Assembly: GCF_030169785.1 (NCBI RefSeq)
Contig: NZ_CP125854.1
Coordinates: 186,001-250,000, forward strand
Reading direction: 5' to 3'
From: Bdellovibrio sp. 22V
Lineage (GTDB): Bacteria; Bdellovibrionota; Bdellovibrionia; Bdellovibrionales; Bdellovibrionaceae
Length of the DNA stretch: 64,000 nucleotides
Part shown: positions 9,053-17,913 of the stretch, one piece after another
Position numbering within the stretch: the first letter of the stretch is position 1
Layout of the letters: each line of letters opens with the position of its first letter
Notes under the pieces: model-generated
Databases searched by the model: none
What the model saw: the letters and a program-made list of their open reading frames with translations, nothing else
What the model was told of the DNA's origin: nothing
Made by a program: the position numbers and the translations under genes

Positions 9053-10068
9053 ACACACTTTTTAAAAACGCACTTCAAAGAACTCCGCAAGCCGTTCCTC
9101 CTATCTGGTTCATGCGCCAGGCCGGTCGTTATCACCAACACTATCAAGGCTTGCGCGCGAAGCATTCCTTCATGGAGCTTTGCAAACAGCCGGAACTTGC
9201 TGCTCAAGTAGCACTCGGTCCTGTTGCTGAATTTGACTTCGACGTCTCTATTCTTTTTAGCGACATCTTGTTTCCTCTTGAAGCTTTGGGCATGGGCTTG
9301 GATTACACGGATCACGGTCCGCAACTGGGTTTTAAACTGACTCCTGAAACGTTGGGCACTCTCGGCCCTGTCGACAAAGCGATTGATTTCATGAGCTTTC
9401 AAAAGGAAGCCGTGAAAGCGACTCGCGCCGTTTTGCCTTCTCATAAAAGTCTTATCGGTTTTGTCGGCGGTCCTTGGACACTGTTTGTCTATGCGGTTGA
9501 AGGTTCTCACGCCGGATCTTTGATTCAGTCTAAAAAACTGATCAACATGTTCCCGCAGTTTCTTGAGAAGATGTACCCTCTTCTTAAAGAAAACATCCGT
9601 CTGCAATTCGAAGGTGGCGCGGAAGTCGTCATGATTTTTGATACGGCGGCCGGCGAAGTTTCCTCTTCTTTCTTTAAAGAATGGATTCAACCTGTCTTGG
9701 CTCGTTTGTCTCAAGACTATCCCAATAAGATCGGCTACTACTCAAAAGGCACGCAACCTGTGTTCTTCGATAAGTCTTTCACGGAGCTTCCCTGGGCAGG
9801 TCAAGGTTTTGACCACCGTTGCTCTTTGCAGGAGTCCTTCAAAGTTCAAAACAAAGGTTTCGTTCAGGGAAATTTTGATCAAAGTCTTTTGTTCATGGAC
9901 GACGCAGATTTCAAAAAAGCCTTGCAGACTTTCTTGGCTCCTATGAAAGCAATGACTCCTGCGGAACGCGCCGGTTGGGTGTGTGGCCTGGGGCACGGCG
10001 TTTTGCCTAAAACACCGGAAAAAAATGTAAAGCTCTTTGTTGATACTGTCCGTGAGGTGCTTTCATGA
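9049..10068 (+). CDS. hemE: Uroporphyrinogen decarboxylase
   Basis: HemE converts uroporphyrinogen III to coproporphyrinogen III. The 339-residue protein starts at the ATG overlapping the regulator's TGA, with GGAGG seven bases upstream. The signature PPIWFMRQAGRYHQHYQ carries the catalytic arginines, and VSILFSDILFPLEALGMGL carries the catalytic Asp. FVGGPWTLFVYAVEG and a C-terminal GLGHGVLPKTP also match the family. It overlaps hemN by four bases. Confidence 0.97.
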   Translation: MNTLFKNALQRTPQAVPPIWFMRQAGRYHQHYQGLRAKHSFMELCKQPELAAQVALGPVAEFDFDVSILFSDILFPLEALGMGLDYTDHGPQLGFKLTPETLGTLGPVDKAIDFMSFQKEAVKATRAVLPSHKSLIGFVGGPWTLFVYAVEGSHAGSLIQSKKLINMFPQFLEKMYPLLKENIRLQFEGGAEVVMIFDTAAGEVSSSFFKEWIQPVLARLSQDYPNKIGYYSKGTQPVFFDKSFTELPWAGQGFDHRCSLQESFKVQNKGFVQGNFDQSLLFMDDADFKKALQTFLAPMKAMTPAERAGWVCGLGHGVLPKTPEKNVKLFVDTVREVLS

Positions 10069-11414
10069 TGACCGAACTTCTTGCGAAATACGATGTCCCT
10101 GCTCCCCGCTACACGTCTTACCCGACAGTGCCGTATTGGGAAACGAATCCTACCAGCGAACAGTGGATTGATCATCTTCGTGCGACCTTACGTGAGGGCG
10201 CCGGTGGCTGGTCTTTATATCTGCATATTCCTTTTTGTGAATCTCTTTGCACCTTCTGTGGTTGCAACAATATCATCACCAAAGATCATAAAAGGGAATC
10301 TCCCTATGTAGAGATGATTCTCAAAGAATGGCAGCTTTATCTCGATAGCGTTCCAGAGCTCACGCAAAAACCTCTTAAACACATTCACTTGGGCGGAGGC
10401 ACGCCGACGTTTTTGAGCGCAGACGCTCTTACACAGCTTCTTAAGCCTATTCTTACTCGTGTAAAAATTGATGCGAAAGACTTTGAAGGATCCATCGAAG
10501 TGGATCCACGCAGAACAAACGCAGAGCAATTGAAAGCTTTGCGAGACCTGGGCTTCACTCGTGTCAGCATGGGTGTTCAGGATTTCAATCCCGAAGTACA
10601 ACGACTTGTGAATCGCATTCAGCCTTTGGAGATTACAGAGTCACTGACAAAAGCGGCGCGTGACATGGGCTACTCCTCTGTAAACTTCGACTTGATCTAC
10701 GGTTTGGCGAAACAAACGGCGGAGTCCATTCGCGAAACAGCGAAAGCGACCGTAAAATTGCGTCCTGATCGTATTGCTCTTTACAGTTTCGCTCTTGTTC
10801 CTTGGATCAAGCCAGCGCAACGCCTGTTTAAAGATGAAGACCTTCCGAAGGCGGCTGAAAAAAGAGAGCTTTACGAAATCGCCCGCGGCATTCTGCTTGA
10901 AGCTGGCTATGTCGAAGTGGGCATGGACCACTTTGCTCTTCCAACAGATAACCTCAGCATTGCGATGAATGAAAAGCGTTTACATCGTAACTTCATGGGT
11001 TATACAGATCAGCGCACGGATGTTCTTTTAGGCTTGGGTGTTTCTTCTATTTCTGAAACTCCGTTCAGCTTCCATCAGAATGAAAAAGTTTTGCCTCTTT
11101 ACGAATCGGCGCTTAATGAAGGACGTATTCCTACATTGCGCGGACATGTACTGACGGAAGAAGACCGAATTCGTCGCGATCAGATTCTGAAACTCATGAC
11201 AGAGTTTGAAGTTTCTTTCGTGAGTCCAGAGCAAGAAGCGCGTTCTCAAGAGTTCCTCAGCGAAATGCTAAAGGATTCTTTGGTCGAGATTAAAGATCAT
11301 AAGCTGATCGTCAAAGAAGCGGGCCGTCCGTTCTTGCGCAATGCTTGTGTGTTTTTCGACGAGCGCCTGAAAGCGAAACAACCTCAAACAAAGATTTTCT
11401 CTCAGTCTATATGA
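10065..11414 (+). CDS. hemN: Oxygen-independent coproporphyrinogen III oxidase
   Basis: A radical-SAM enzyme of 449 residues. The iron-sulfur motif is HIPFCESLCTFCGCN (CxxxCxxC), preceded by the family's PRYTSYPT, and followed by HLGGGTPTFLS, SMGVQDFNPEVQ and NFDLIYGLAKQT. The length and PRYTSYPT signature identify true HemN rather than the HemW chaperone. It works without oxygen, which fits growth in a low-oxygen prey cell, but no aerobic HemF is visible in the window. It is translationally coupled to hemE and to the following oxidase gene (ATGA overlaps). Confidence 0.96.
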   Translation: MMTELLAKYDVPAPRYTSYPTVPYWETNPTSEQWIDHLRATLREGAGGWSLYLHIPFCESLCTFCGCNNIITKDHKRESPYVEMILKEWQLYLDSVPELTQKPLKHIHLGGGTPTFLSADALTQLLKPILTRVKIDAKDFEGSIEVDPRRTNAEQLKALRDLGFTRVSMGVQDFNPEVQRLVNRIQPLEITESLTKAARDMGYSSVNFDLIYGLAKQTAESIRETAKATVKLRPDRIALYSFALVPWIKPAQRLFKDEDLPKAAEKRELYEIARGILLEAGYVEVGMDHFALPTDNLSIAMNEKRLHRNFMGYTDQRTDVLLGLGVSSISETPFSFHQNEKVLPLYESALNEGRIPTLRGHVLTEEDRIRRDQILKLMTEFEVSFVSPEQEARSQEFLSEMLKDSLVEIKDHKLIVKEAGRPFLRNACVFFDERLKAKQPQTKIFSQSI

Positions 11415-12625
11415 AGAATGTATCCGTCATCGGAGCCGGATTTGCGGGTTTAACAGTTTCTTTGGAACTGGCGCAAAAAGGTTTTCAAGTCGATCTTTAT
11501 GAAAGTTCCTCCCGCGTGGGAGGTCTTTTGGGCACCGATTACACGGAATACGGCATCGCCGAAAGAGCCGCCAATGCTCTTATTCGCACGACAAAAGCCA
11601 ACGATCTTTTCGCAAGATTGGGCCTGACTCCAAGTTTCCCCTTGGAGTCCTCAAAAAAACGCTTCCTTTTTCGTGATCATCCCCGTTCGTGGCCTTTGAG
11701 TTTCTCTGAAAGCCTTTCATTGCTTGCACGTGTGGTGCCTCGCCTTCTTTTAGGAAAACGGCACCTTCGCCCGCGCCCCCAAGAAACTTTGGAAGCCTGG
11801 GGAAAGCGCCTGCTGGGACCTAAAGCCACTCGCTTTATTCTTGGGCCGGCCATGCAAGGTATCTATGGCAATGACATCTCCGGCTTAAGTGCGAGTTTGA
11901 TTCTAGGCCCGTTATTTCGTCGCAAGAAAAAGGACAAATATCGCGGGCTTCTTACCAGTCGCGGTGGCATGCAAGATCTCGTGGATGCTCTTGAAAAAGC
12001 TCTGCGCGACAAAGGTGTGCGCATTCACCTGAATACCGCGCCCGATCTCGCATCGTTAACAGGTCCTGTAGTCATTGCGACATCAGCGAAAGCGGCCTCC
12101 GCTCTCACGTTGTCCAAACATCCTGAACTTTCACAGGTCTTGGGGAAGATCCGCATGTCATCTCTCATGAGCGTGACTCTTTTCTTTAATAAAGCACAAA
12201 CAAGTTACCAAGGTTTTGGCTGTCTTATTCCTCGCGGATATAATTTGAAGGCCTTGGGCGTATTGATGAATTCGTACATATTTAAAGACCGCAACAAACA
12301 CTACAACGAAACTTGGATCATGGGTGGTTACGAGGAATCTTCTCTCTTGGATCTTCCAGACCGGGACGTGTTAAAGCTTATCGCGGAAGAGCGATTCAAA
12401 ATACTGGGACATAAAGAAAGCCTGCTCGATTACCGTATCAATCGCTGGAAGGACGCCCTCCCTTATTACGACTTACAGCTTGAAGAGGTCTCCTCTTTGC
12501 TCTTGTCGCAAAATCTTCCGTCAGGTGTTTATTTGCACGGCAACTATTTGAGTGGAATCGGTCTTAGTAAAATTCTTGAACGCAGTGAAGTTCTGGCTGA
12601 ACAGATTGCGGGAACGCATGGGTAA
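11411..12625 (+). CDS. hemY: FAD-dependent protoporphyrinogen oxidase (HemY type)
   Basis: The 404-residue protein starts with the dinucleotide-binding motif VSVIGAGFAGLTVSLEL and the acidic residue of LYESSSRVGGLL, then RGGMQDLVDALEKAL, and ends in a typical amine-oxidase-like C-terminus (YLHGNYLSGIGLSKILERSEVLA). Position between hemN and hemH indicates the oxygen-dependent HemY/PPOX class rather than HemG flavodoxin or HemJ. The class can also oxidise coproporphyrinogen in some Gram-positives, but the presence of hemN argues for protoporphyrinogen as substrate. Start ATG overlaps the hemN stop; the end overlaps hemH by eight bases. Confidence 0.93.
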   Translation: MKNVSVIGAGFAGLTVSLELAQKGFQVDLYESSSRVGGLLGTDYTEYGIAERAANALIRTTKANDLFARLGLTPSFPLESSKKRFLFRDHPRSWPLSFSESLSLLARVVPRLLLGKRHLRPRPQETLEAWGKRLLGPKATRFILGPAMQGIYGNDISGLSASLILGPLFRRKKKDKYRGLLTSRGGMQDLVDALEKALRDKGVRIHLNTAPDLASLTGPVVIATSAKAASALTLSKHPELSQVLGKIRMSSLMSVTLFFNKAQTSYQGFGCLIPRGYNLKALGVLMNSYIFKDRNKHYNETWIMGGYEESSLLDLPDRDVLKLIAEERFKILGHKESLLDYRINRWKDALPYYDLQLEEVSSLLLSQNLPSGVYLHGNYLSGIGLSKILERSEVLAEQIAGTHG

Positions 12626-13661
12626 AACAGGCATACTGCTTTTAAATATCGGAAGCCCTCTCTCTTATGAAGTTTCCGATGTCGCAAAATACTTAAAAAC
12701 TTTCTTGATGGATAAAGATATCATCAGCATTCCTTATCTGCTGCGCTGGCCTCTTGTGAATGCGATGATTGTGCCGAAAAGAGCTCCATACTCTGCCGCC
12801 AATTACAAAAAAATCTGGATAGATAACGAAGGCTCACCGCTGACAGTTTATACAAGACGATTTGCCGATAAATTGCAGAAGCAGCTCGGTGAACAGTTTC
12901 TCGTGAAAATCGGTATGCGCTATTCAGAGCCGTCGATCGAAAAAGCTCTCCGCGAATTTGCGACAGCTGCTGTTGATACAATCTTACTCGCACCGCTCTA
13001 CCCGCAATTTGCGCAAGCAACAACGGGTTCCTCTGTCAGAGAAACGCAAAAAATAGCCGCTCGTCTGGGCCTCAACACCCCTTTGCGGACCCTCGCCCCC
13101 TTTTACCACGCCCCGGCCTTTATCACTCCTTCCGTGCAGATCATTCGCGATGCCCTCGAAGGGAAAGAGGTCGATCACTATCTTTTCTCTTTCCACGGTT
13201 TACCGGAAAGCCAGATTCGTAAAGTTCACGGTTGTTTACGCTCGGACGATTGTTGTTTTGTCCCGAATGCCTGTGAAAAGGGTTGTTACCGCGCGCAGTG
13301 TTTTGCAACTGCGACACGCATTGCGGAAAGCCTCGAGATCCCTGCCAGTCACTGGAGCGTTTCATTTCAATCGCGCTTAGGCCGAGGTGAATGGTTAAAA
13401 CCTGCGACCGATCACACATTGGAAATTCTGGCGCAAACAGGAAAGAAAAAGATCGCCGTGGTTTGCCCGTCGTTTGTCGCTGATTGTATCGAAACCCTCG
13501 AGGAAATCGGTATTGGTGGCAAGGAACTCTTTATAGAAAAAGGCGGCGACGAATACCATCTTGTTCCTTGTTTGAATGACGATGAACGCTGGGTGCAAGG
13601 ATTTGCGGATCTACTTAAGGAAAAAGCACCATCAAAAGTGGAATTAGAAGAGCGGTCATAA
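12618..13661 (+). CDS. hemH: Ferrochelatase
   Basis: HemH inserts iron into protoporphyrin. The 347-residue protein begins GKTGILLLNIGSP and has the active-site histidine in YLFSFHGLPES, plus PLYPQFAQATTGS and SVSFQSRLG; it is soluble or peripheral, with no C-terminal membrane helix. A cysteine-rich segment (CLRSDDCCF..CEKGCYRAQC, about residues 206-230) may be an iron-sulfur ligand set, which some ferrochelatases carry; this is a suggestion. The start at 12618 lies inside the hemY end. The last 47 bases overlap the convergent lrgB. A copy of the ACCCTCGCCC repeat is embedded at 13089-13098 (codons for TLAP). Confidence 0.95.
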   Translation: MGKTGILLLNIGSPLSYEVSDVAKYLKTFLMDKDIISIPYLLRWPLVNAMIVPKRAPYSAANYKKIWIDNEGSPLTVYTRRFADKLQKQLGEQFLVKIGMRYSEPSIEKALREFATAAVDTILLAPLYPQFAQATTGSSVRETQKIAARLGLNTPLRTLAPFYHAPAFITPSVQIIRDALEGKEVDHYLFSFHGLPESQIRKVHGCLRSDDCCFVPNACEKGCYRAQCFATATRIAESLEIPASHWSVSFQSRLGRGEWLKPATDHTLEILAQTGKKKIAVVCPSFVADCIETLEEIGIGGKELFIEKGGDEYHLVPCLNDDERWVQGFADLLKEKAPSKVELEERS

Positions 13662-14295
13662 GACCGTTCAGAGCCATCGCCAATCCTGCAAATGCTCCTG
13701 CAACTTGATCGACTTGGAAAGCGCGCGCGGTTCCCAAGCCATGCGAAGAAAGTCCCAATGCAAAGCCACGCACAGCAGGGTCATGCACCTTCACAAGATT
13801 TAAAACTGTTGTCGCAGAAGCCGCGCCGACGAGCCCCGTGATCATCACGAACACCGTTGCTAGTGAGGCGACTCCACCGATTTTGTCAGCGATTCCCATT
13901 GCGATCGGAGTCGTGACAGACTTCGGTGACAACGACAATAGAATTTCGTGGGGCAGTCCCACGACGTGGCCTAAGAAAACAGCACTTAAAATCCCAATCG
14001 CTGATCCGATCGTGAGTGATATTATGAGCGGCAATAAAAGTTTTTTAAATCGGGCGAACTGATTGTACAATGGAAGAGCAAAAGCTACTGTCGCCGGGCC
14101 CAACATAAAATGGATCGGCCGTGCGCCCTGAAAATAATCTTTATAGCTAATATTTAAGAGCAAAAGAACGACGCAAACCGCGGCAATGGCAAGCAATGCA
14201 GGGCTTAGTAGCGGATGGTTATTGCCACGAGCACTGAGCTTTCTTGCCAACAGATAAAATCCTAAAGTGATAATGAGAGAGAAAAGTTCAGTCAC
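13615..14295 (-). CDS. lrgB: LrgB-family membrane protein
   Basis: A 226-residue integral membrane protein with about six to seven hydrophobic helices. The conserved LrgB/YohK segments are AVFLGHVVGLPHEILLSLSPKSVTTPIAMGIADKIGG and GLSSHGLGTARAF. The family works with LrgA/CidA-type holin-like proteins, and is linked to murein hydrolase control or to export of small metabolites such as pyruvate and glycolate. It follows lrgA with an ATGA overlap and runs into the 3' end of convergent hemH. Confidence 0.92.
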   Translation of the reverse strand: MTELFSLIITLGFYLLARKLSARGNNHPLLSPALLAIAAVCVVLLLLNISYKDYFQGARPIHFMLGPATVAFALPLYNQFARFKKLLLPLIISLTIGSAIGILSAVFLGHVVGLPHEILLSLSPKSVTTPIAMGIADKIGGVASLATVFVMITGLVGAASATTVLNLVKVHDPAVRGFALGLSSHGLGTARAFQVDQVAGAFAGLAMALNGLMTALLIPLLMVLFP

Positions 14296-14633
14296 GGCGT
14301 CTTCTTTAATAAACGATTAAAGATCAGGGCCGTCACCGCGAGGGTCACCAAAGTACTCACAACAATTGTGAAAACCATCCCGACGCCGTATTTCCCCAAG
14401 AGATCGAAATACTCAATGATACCCACGCCCGCAGGCACAAAAAACAACGACAGATGCTTCGTAATGAAGTCCGCCAGCCCGGCCACGCGATCTTTCAGAC
14501 CAGGCCACACAATCAAAGCCCCAAAAAAATAAACCATTCCCACAACAGGACCAGGAACTATAAGCCCCAACCCCCTCACGGTACCCTCGCCCGCAAACTG
14601 AAAGATCAAAAGAATTAACAAAGCCTGGATCAT
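14292..14633 (-). CDS. lrgA: LrgA/CidA holin-like protein
   Basis: A 113-residue protein with four predicted membrane helices. It contains the conserved PGPVVGMVYFF motif near residue 28 and LSLFFVPAGVGIIEY in the middle, typical of the LrgA/YohJ family. It forms a two-gene unit with lrgB and begins nine bases after ilvE, so the three genes are probably cotranscribed. The start lacks a strong Shine-Dalgarno site. A copy of ACCCTCGCCC lies within the gene at 14583. Confidence 0.9.
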   Translation of the reverse strand: MIQALLILLIFQFAGEGTVRGLGLIVPGPVVGMVYFFGALIVWPGLKDRVAGLADFITKHLSLFFVPAGVGIIEYFDLLGKYGVGMVFTIVVSTLVTLAVTALIFNRLLKKTP

Positions 14634-14642
14634 AAAGAACGT

Positions 14643-15707
14643 TTAAACCGTATAAAGCCAGCCGTGGGGATCTTTTTTCGTTCCCTGTTGAATGCCGAGA
14701 AGCTCTTCATAGAGATGAGCGGCAATGGGACCTATTTCATTATTATTCACGACGATGTTCCAATCCTTCGCTGCCAATTCGCCGACGGGGCTAATAATCG
14801 CGGCAGTGCCGGTACCAAAAATCTCTTTAAGACGGCCCGTTTTTGCTCCTTCGCGAAGCTCACTCAGCTTAATACGTCTTTCAACGATAGGCTTATTCAT
14901 GCCCTTAAGAAGCGTGATGATGGAATGTCTTGTACCCCCGCCCAGGATTGTTCCACCCAAAGAAGGCGTCACAATTTCATCTTCAAAGACGAAGAACACA
15001 TTCATAGTTCCGACTTCTTCCACGTATTCCCGTGTAACATCGAGCCAGAGCACTTGAGCATACGAATTCTTTTTCGCCGCGTAGGCGGCCTTCAGACTCG
15101 CAGCATAGTTCGCAGCGGCTTTCGTCGCTCCAAGTCCGCCGGGAGCGGCACGAACGAATTCTTCCTCAACCCAAATCTTAACGGGCTTATTGCTATCACC
15201 GTAGTAGTTGCCCACCGGAGAAAGAATCGTAAAGAAAAGATATTCTTCTGCAGGACGGACTCCTAAAAAGGCCTCGGTCCCAATCAATGTCGGACGAATA
15301 TAAAGAGAGCAGCCTTTTTCTCGAGGAATCCAGTCTTGATCAACCCTTATCAGTTCAGCGATTCCTTGCAAGAAAAGCTCTTTCGGAGGCGCTTGCATGC
15401 ACAAACGTTCAGCTCCATCGACCATGCGCTGCCAATTAAACTCGGGGCGGAACATCACGCATTGGCCATCGCTATGACGGAACGCTTTCATCCCTTCAAA
15501 CAACGCTTGTCCATAATGAAGAACGCTGGCACCAGGATCGAGCGGCAACGCTTGATAAGGCGTAATTTTCGCCTCATGCCACCCTCGCCCCGCCGAATAC
15601 CTCGCTGAAAACATATGGTCCGTAAAGTACTTTCCAAACCCCAGCGATTGGGAAGAAGGTTTCTCTTTAGGCGTTTTCGTTCGTTCTATAGTGATGTTTG
15701 TACTCAT
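14643..15707 (-). CDS. ilvE: Branched-chain amino acid aminotransferase
   Basis: A fold-type IV PLP aminotransferase (354 residues) of the class II BCAT type, which transfers amino groups between glutamate and Leu, Ile or Val. Markers are LHYGQALFEGMKAFR, FRPEFNWQRM, GLGATKAAANYAASLKAA with the PLP lysine, LWLDVTREYVEEVGTMNVFF, and TGTAAIISPVG. The start at 15707 (MSTNITIERTK) is chosen; the frame stays open a further 93 bases upstream through two ACCCTCGCCC repeats, but that extension is not family-like. It is first in an apparent operon with lrgA and lrgB. Confidence 0.94.
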   Translation of the reverse strand: MSTNITIERTKTPKEKPSSQSLGFGKYFTDHMFSARYSAGRGWHEAKITPYQALPLDPGASVLHYGQALFEGMKAFRHSDGQCVMFRPEFNWQRMVDGAERLCMQAPPKELFLQGIAELIRVDQDWIPREKGCSLYIRPTLIGTEAFLGVRPAEEYLFFTILSPVGNYYGDSNKPVKIWVEEEFVRAAPGGLGATKAAANYAASLKAAYAAKKNSYAQVLWLDVTREYVEEVGTMNVFFVFEDEIVTPSLGGTILGGGTRHSIITLLKGMNKPIVERRIKLSELREGAKTGRLKEIFGTGTAAIISPVGELAAKDWNIVVNNNEIGPIAAHLYEELLGIQQGTKKDPHGWLYTV

Positions 15708-15725
15708 GCCCCCAATAAACCATGG

Positions 15726-15790
15726 ACCCTCGCCCCGGACAAGGATCACTTCCTCATCCCGCAATTTTTCACAACGTGGGACCCTCGCCC
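15726..15790. repeat. Two direct copies of ACCCTCGCCC upstream of ilvE
   Basis: Copies at 15726-15735 and 15781-15790 in the same orientation, starts 55 bases apart (about five helical turns), between the ilvE start and a GTCTCA dyad. The even phasing could matter for protein binding but two copies cannot prove it. Confidence 0.6.
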
Positions 15791-15793
15791 GGC

Positions 15794-15827
15794 GTCTCAA
15801 TCTGAGACCTATTTAAAATATGTCTCA
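15794..15827. promoter_or_regulatory. GTCTCA-ATC-TGAGAC dyad in the ilvE/dacB divergent region
   Basis: A perfect 6-bp inverted repeat with a 3-base spacer occupies 15794-15808, followed by a further GTCTCA half-site at 15822-15827. It lies in the 236-base region between divergent ilvE and the PBP4-type gene. A near-identical dyad (GTCTCA-ATT-TGAGAT) occurs at 58525-58539. It is a plausible operator; the binding protein is unknown. Confidence 0.45.
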
Positions 15828-15943
15828 AAACGACACCTCAAAATTGTCACTGTCTTAAATCTAAACACCCATATTGAAAATAAGTAATGTGCCAGACAGG
15901 CATGATCCGTGTAAGCAAAGGACCGACGACGAGGAGTGCTTAG

Positions 15944-17254
15944 ATGGTGAACTCATTGAAAATGAAAATGCTGTACGTAACGTTGGGAACTGCGCTTGCT
16001 GCTTCATCTGCTTCAGCAAAAGTTTACGTAAATTCAATGTGCTATATGAAAGCCAATTCAGCCGGACAGGTTATCGAGGGCGATCAAAAGAAAAAAGAAA
16101 AGTTTCCTTTAGCCTCCATTTCAAAAGTTGTGACGTCTTTGTGGGCTGTCGAAAAACTCGGACCTGATTATCGTTTTAAAACGAAACTCCATGTTACTCG
16201 CGTGGGAAATGACACATACGATGTGCATATTGAAGGCGGCCGCGACCCAATCTTTGGCAGAAACTCCAGCTATTTCCTTATTTCTGAGTTGAATCGTCTT
16301 AGTATTCCAATCAAAAAAATTGAAACTCTAACATTTGATGAAAACTTCTTGCTAGATTGGCTGTCCGAGGAAAGTCCACGCATTGGCGGAGACACTCCTT
16401 ATTACGATACGATCGAAAAACAGGCCGATGCCGTTCGCAATTCATTGATTGCTGACTTTGCTTCCGCTATTCGCAAAGACAGATACGATTCTTTGAAAAA
16501 CAAGGCTGCTAGAATCGGCGTAACTATGGCTTCCACCCCTACTATCAGCGTTCGCCGTGTCGAATTCAAACCAAAATCCGCTTATACAAAACCAGAAGGA
16601 ACTCAGACTTTGGTTTACAAATCGGCGCCTCTTCGCGTGATTCTAAAGAGAATGAATAATCAATCCAATAACTACATTGCAGATACTATGTATTGGAATT
16701 TGGGCGGAACGACGGCATTCCAACAATTCATCAAAAATTCTCTTTCAATGAATACCGACGAAATGGAATTCTATTTGGGTTCTGGTAATAACGCGAACTA
16801 CATCTACAATCCAAATACGGACATCTATAATGAAGCGACATGTGAGGCGATGGTAAAGGTTCTTTACAAACTTGATAAGAATCTTGAAAAGTCTGGCTAC
16901 GAGCTTAGCGAAGTGATGGCCGTGGCTGGAGTTGATTCAGACTCGACGGTAGCAAGTTATGGTGGCAACTTTGCTGGCTCTACAACTGCGAAAACTGGAA
17001 GCGTAAATAAAGCCAAGACCCTCGCTGGAACAGTTTCAACTAAAAACGGTGAGATTTACTTCGCCGTCCTCATGCATACGGACAACCGCACAGAGTGGGG
17101 CTCCGCAAATGCGACAATCAAAAAGAAAGTGAATCAATTGATTGTTGATAATGGCGGCGCGAAATCTATCAACTATAAAGAAACTCTTCCACTTGCTTTT
17201 GATAAAGGGTCGAGCTTGGCAACGGAAATTTCTGCCAATAAGAATAAAGGCTAG
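15944..17254 (+). CDS. dacB: D-alanyl-D-alanine carboxypeptidase/endopeptidase, PBP4 (S13) type
   Basis: A 436-residue exported penicillin-binding protein with a signal peptide (cleavage likely after SSASA). The three active-site motifs are present: SxxK as SISK (LASISKVVTSLW), SxN as SNN in MNNQSNNYIADTMYWN, and KTG as TAKTGSVNKAKTLAG. The order and spacing fit the S13/PBP4 family, which trims pentapeptides or cleaves cross-links in peptidoglycan in the periplasm. Bdellovibrio is known to use PBP4-type enzymes to round prey cells, but whether this copy acts on self or prey cannot be read from the sequence. GAGGAG precedes the start, inside a weak hairpin (TAAGCA 15912-15917, TGCTTA 15937-15942). 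The ankyrin gene follows closely. Confidence 0.9.
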   Translation: MVNSLKMKMLYVTLGTALAASSASAKVYVNSMCYMKANSAGQVIEGDQKKKEKFPLASISKVVTSLWAVEKLGPDYRFKTKLHVTRVGNDTYDVHIEGGRDPIFGRNSSYFLISELNRLSIPIKKIETLTFDENFLLDWLSEESPRIGGDTPYYDTIEKQADAVRNSLIADFASAIRKDRYDSLKNKAARIGVTMASTPTISVRRVEFKPKSAYTKPEGTQTLVYKSAPLRVILKRMNNQSNNYIADTMYWNLGGTTAFQQFIKNSLSMNTDEMEFYLGSGNNANYIYNPNTDIYNEATCEAMVKVLYKLDKNLEKSGYELSEVMAVAGVDSDSTVASYGGNFAGSTTAKTGSVNKAKTLAGTVSTKNGEIYFAVLMHTDNRTEWGSANATIKKKVNQLIVDNGGAKSINYKETLPLAFDKGSSLATEISANKNKG

Positions 17255-17263
17255 AGGTTGCAC

Positions 17264-17911
17264 GTGAAAAAGTTATTTAAACTCTTTATTGTATTTGGTT
17301 TGCTTGCGGGAGCTTCCGCTCACGCGAAAATCAGTTCCAAAGAATTGAGTCTTATTAAAGCCTCCGAGACTGGAGATCAGGCGAAGGTCACGGCTCTTCT
17401 GAAGGATAAAAAAATAAACTTGAACGCCCAAGACGAAGTCGGAATGACCGCTTTAATGAGTGCAGCTCTTGGTGGCCACGTTGATATCTTAAAGCAGCTG
17501 GTCAGTAAGAAGGTTTCTTTAGAAACAAAAAATCAATCAGGAGATACCGCTTTAGCAGTGGCAGTTACCAACGACCAATTCGCTGCTGCAAAGGCCCTGA
17601 TTAAGGCCGGCGCAAATGTCGACGTAACCGTTGCCGGAGAAGAAGGCGATACGCTTTTCATGCGTTCGTTAGGCGATATTGAGACGGCTAAACTGATCTT
17701 GCAAAAGAACAAAGCTCTTATCAACAAGACAAATAAGTTAGGTGAAACGGCTCTTATTCAGAGCATCCGTTTTGGTAACATTGAAGCCGTAAAACTTCTT
17801 ATTTCTCAGGGAGCTGATAGCAAGATAAAAACCAAAGATGGACAAACCGCTTTAGATATCGCGAAGAGCCTCAACAATAAGGAAGCTGTTCGTCTTCTTT
17901 CTTCTAAGTAA
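17264..17911 (+). CDS. Exported ankyrin-repeat protein
   Basis: About 215 residues with a signal peptide (VKKLFKLFIVFGLLAGASAHA) followed by five to six ankyrin repeats, each about 33 residues (for example DEVGMTALMSAALGGHVDILKQL, QSGDTALAVAV, KLGETALIQSIRFGNIEAVKLL and KDGQTALDIAKS). The start is the GTG at 17264 with AGAGG upstream. It begins ten bases after the dacB stop, so it is probably cotranscribed and may act as an inhibitor or adaptor of that enzyme. Pairs of an ankyrin inhibitor with a PBP4-family enzyme are known for Bdellovibrio self-protection (Bd3460 binds Bd3459 and Bd0816); similarity to that immunity gene is inferred from the layout. Confidence 0.88.
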   Translation: MKKLFKLFIVFGLLAGASAHAKISSKELSLIKASETGDQAKVTALLKDKKINLNAQDEVGMTALMSAALGGHVDILKQLVSKKVSLETKNQSGDTALAVAVTNDQFAAAKALIKAGANVDVTVAGEEGDTLFMRSLGDIETAKLILQKNKALINKTNKLGETALIQSIRFGNIEAVKLLISQGADSKIKTKDGQTALDIAKSLNNKEAVRLLSSK

Positions 17912-17913
17912 AA

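Noticed and set aside
15708..15800. N-terminal extension of the aminotransferase
   Set aside because: It is an open frame through two repeat copies (MRRRARVPRCE...) with no family match; the start at 15707 fits better.
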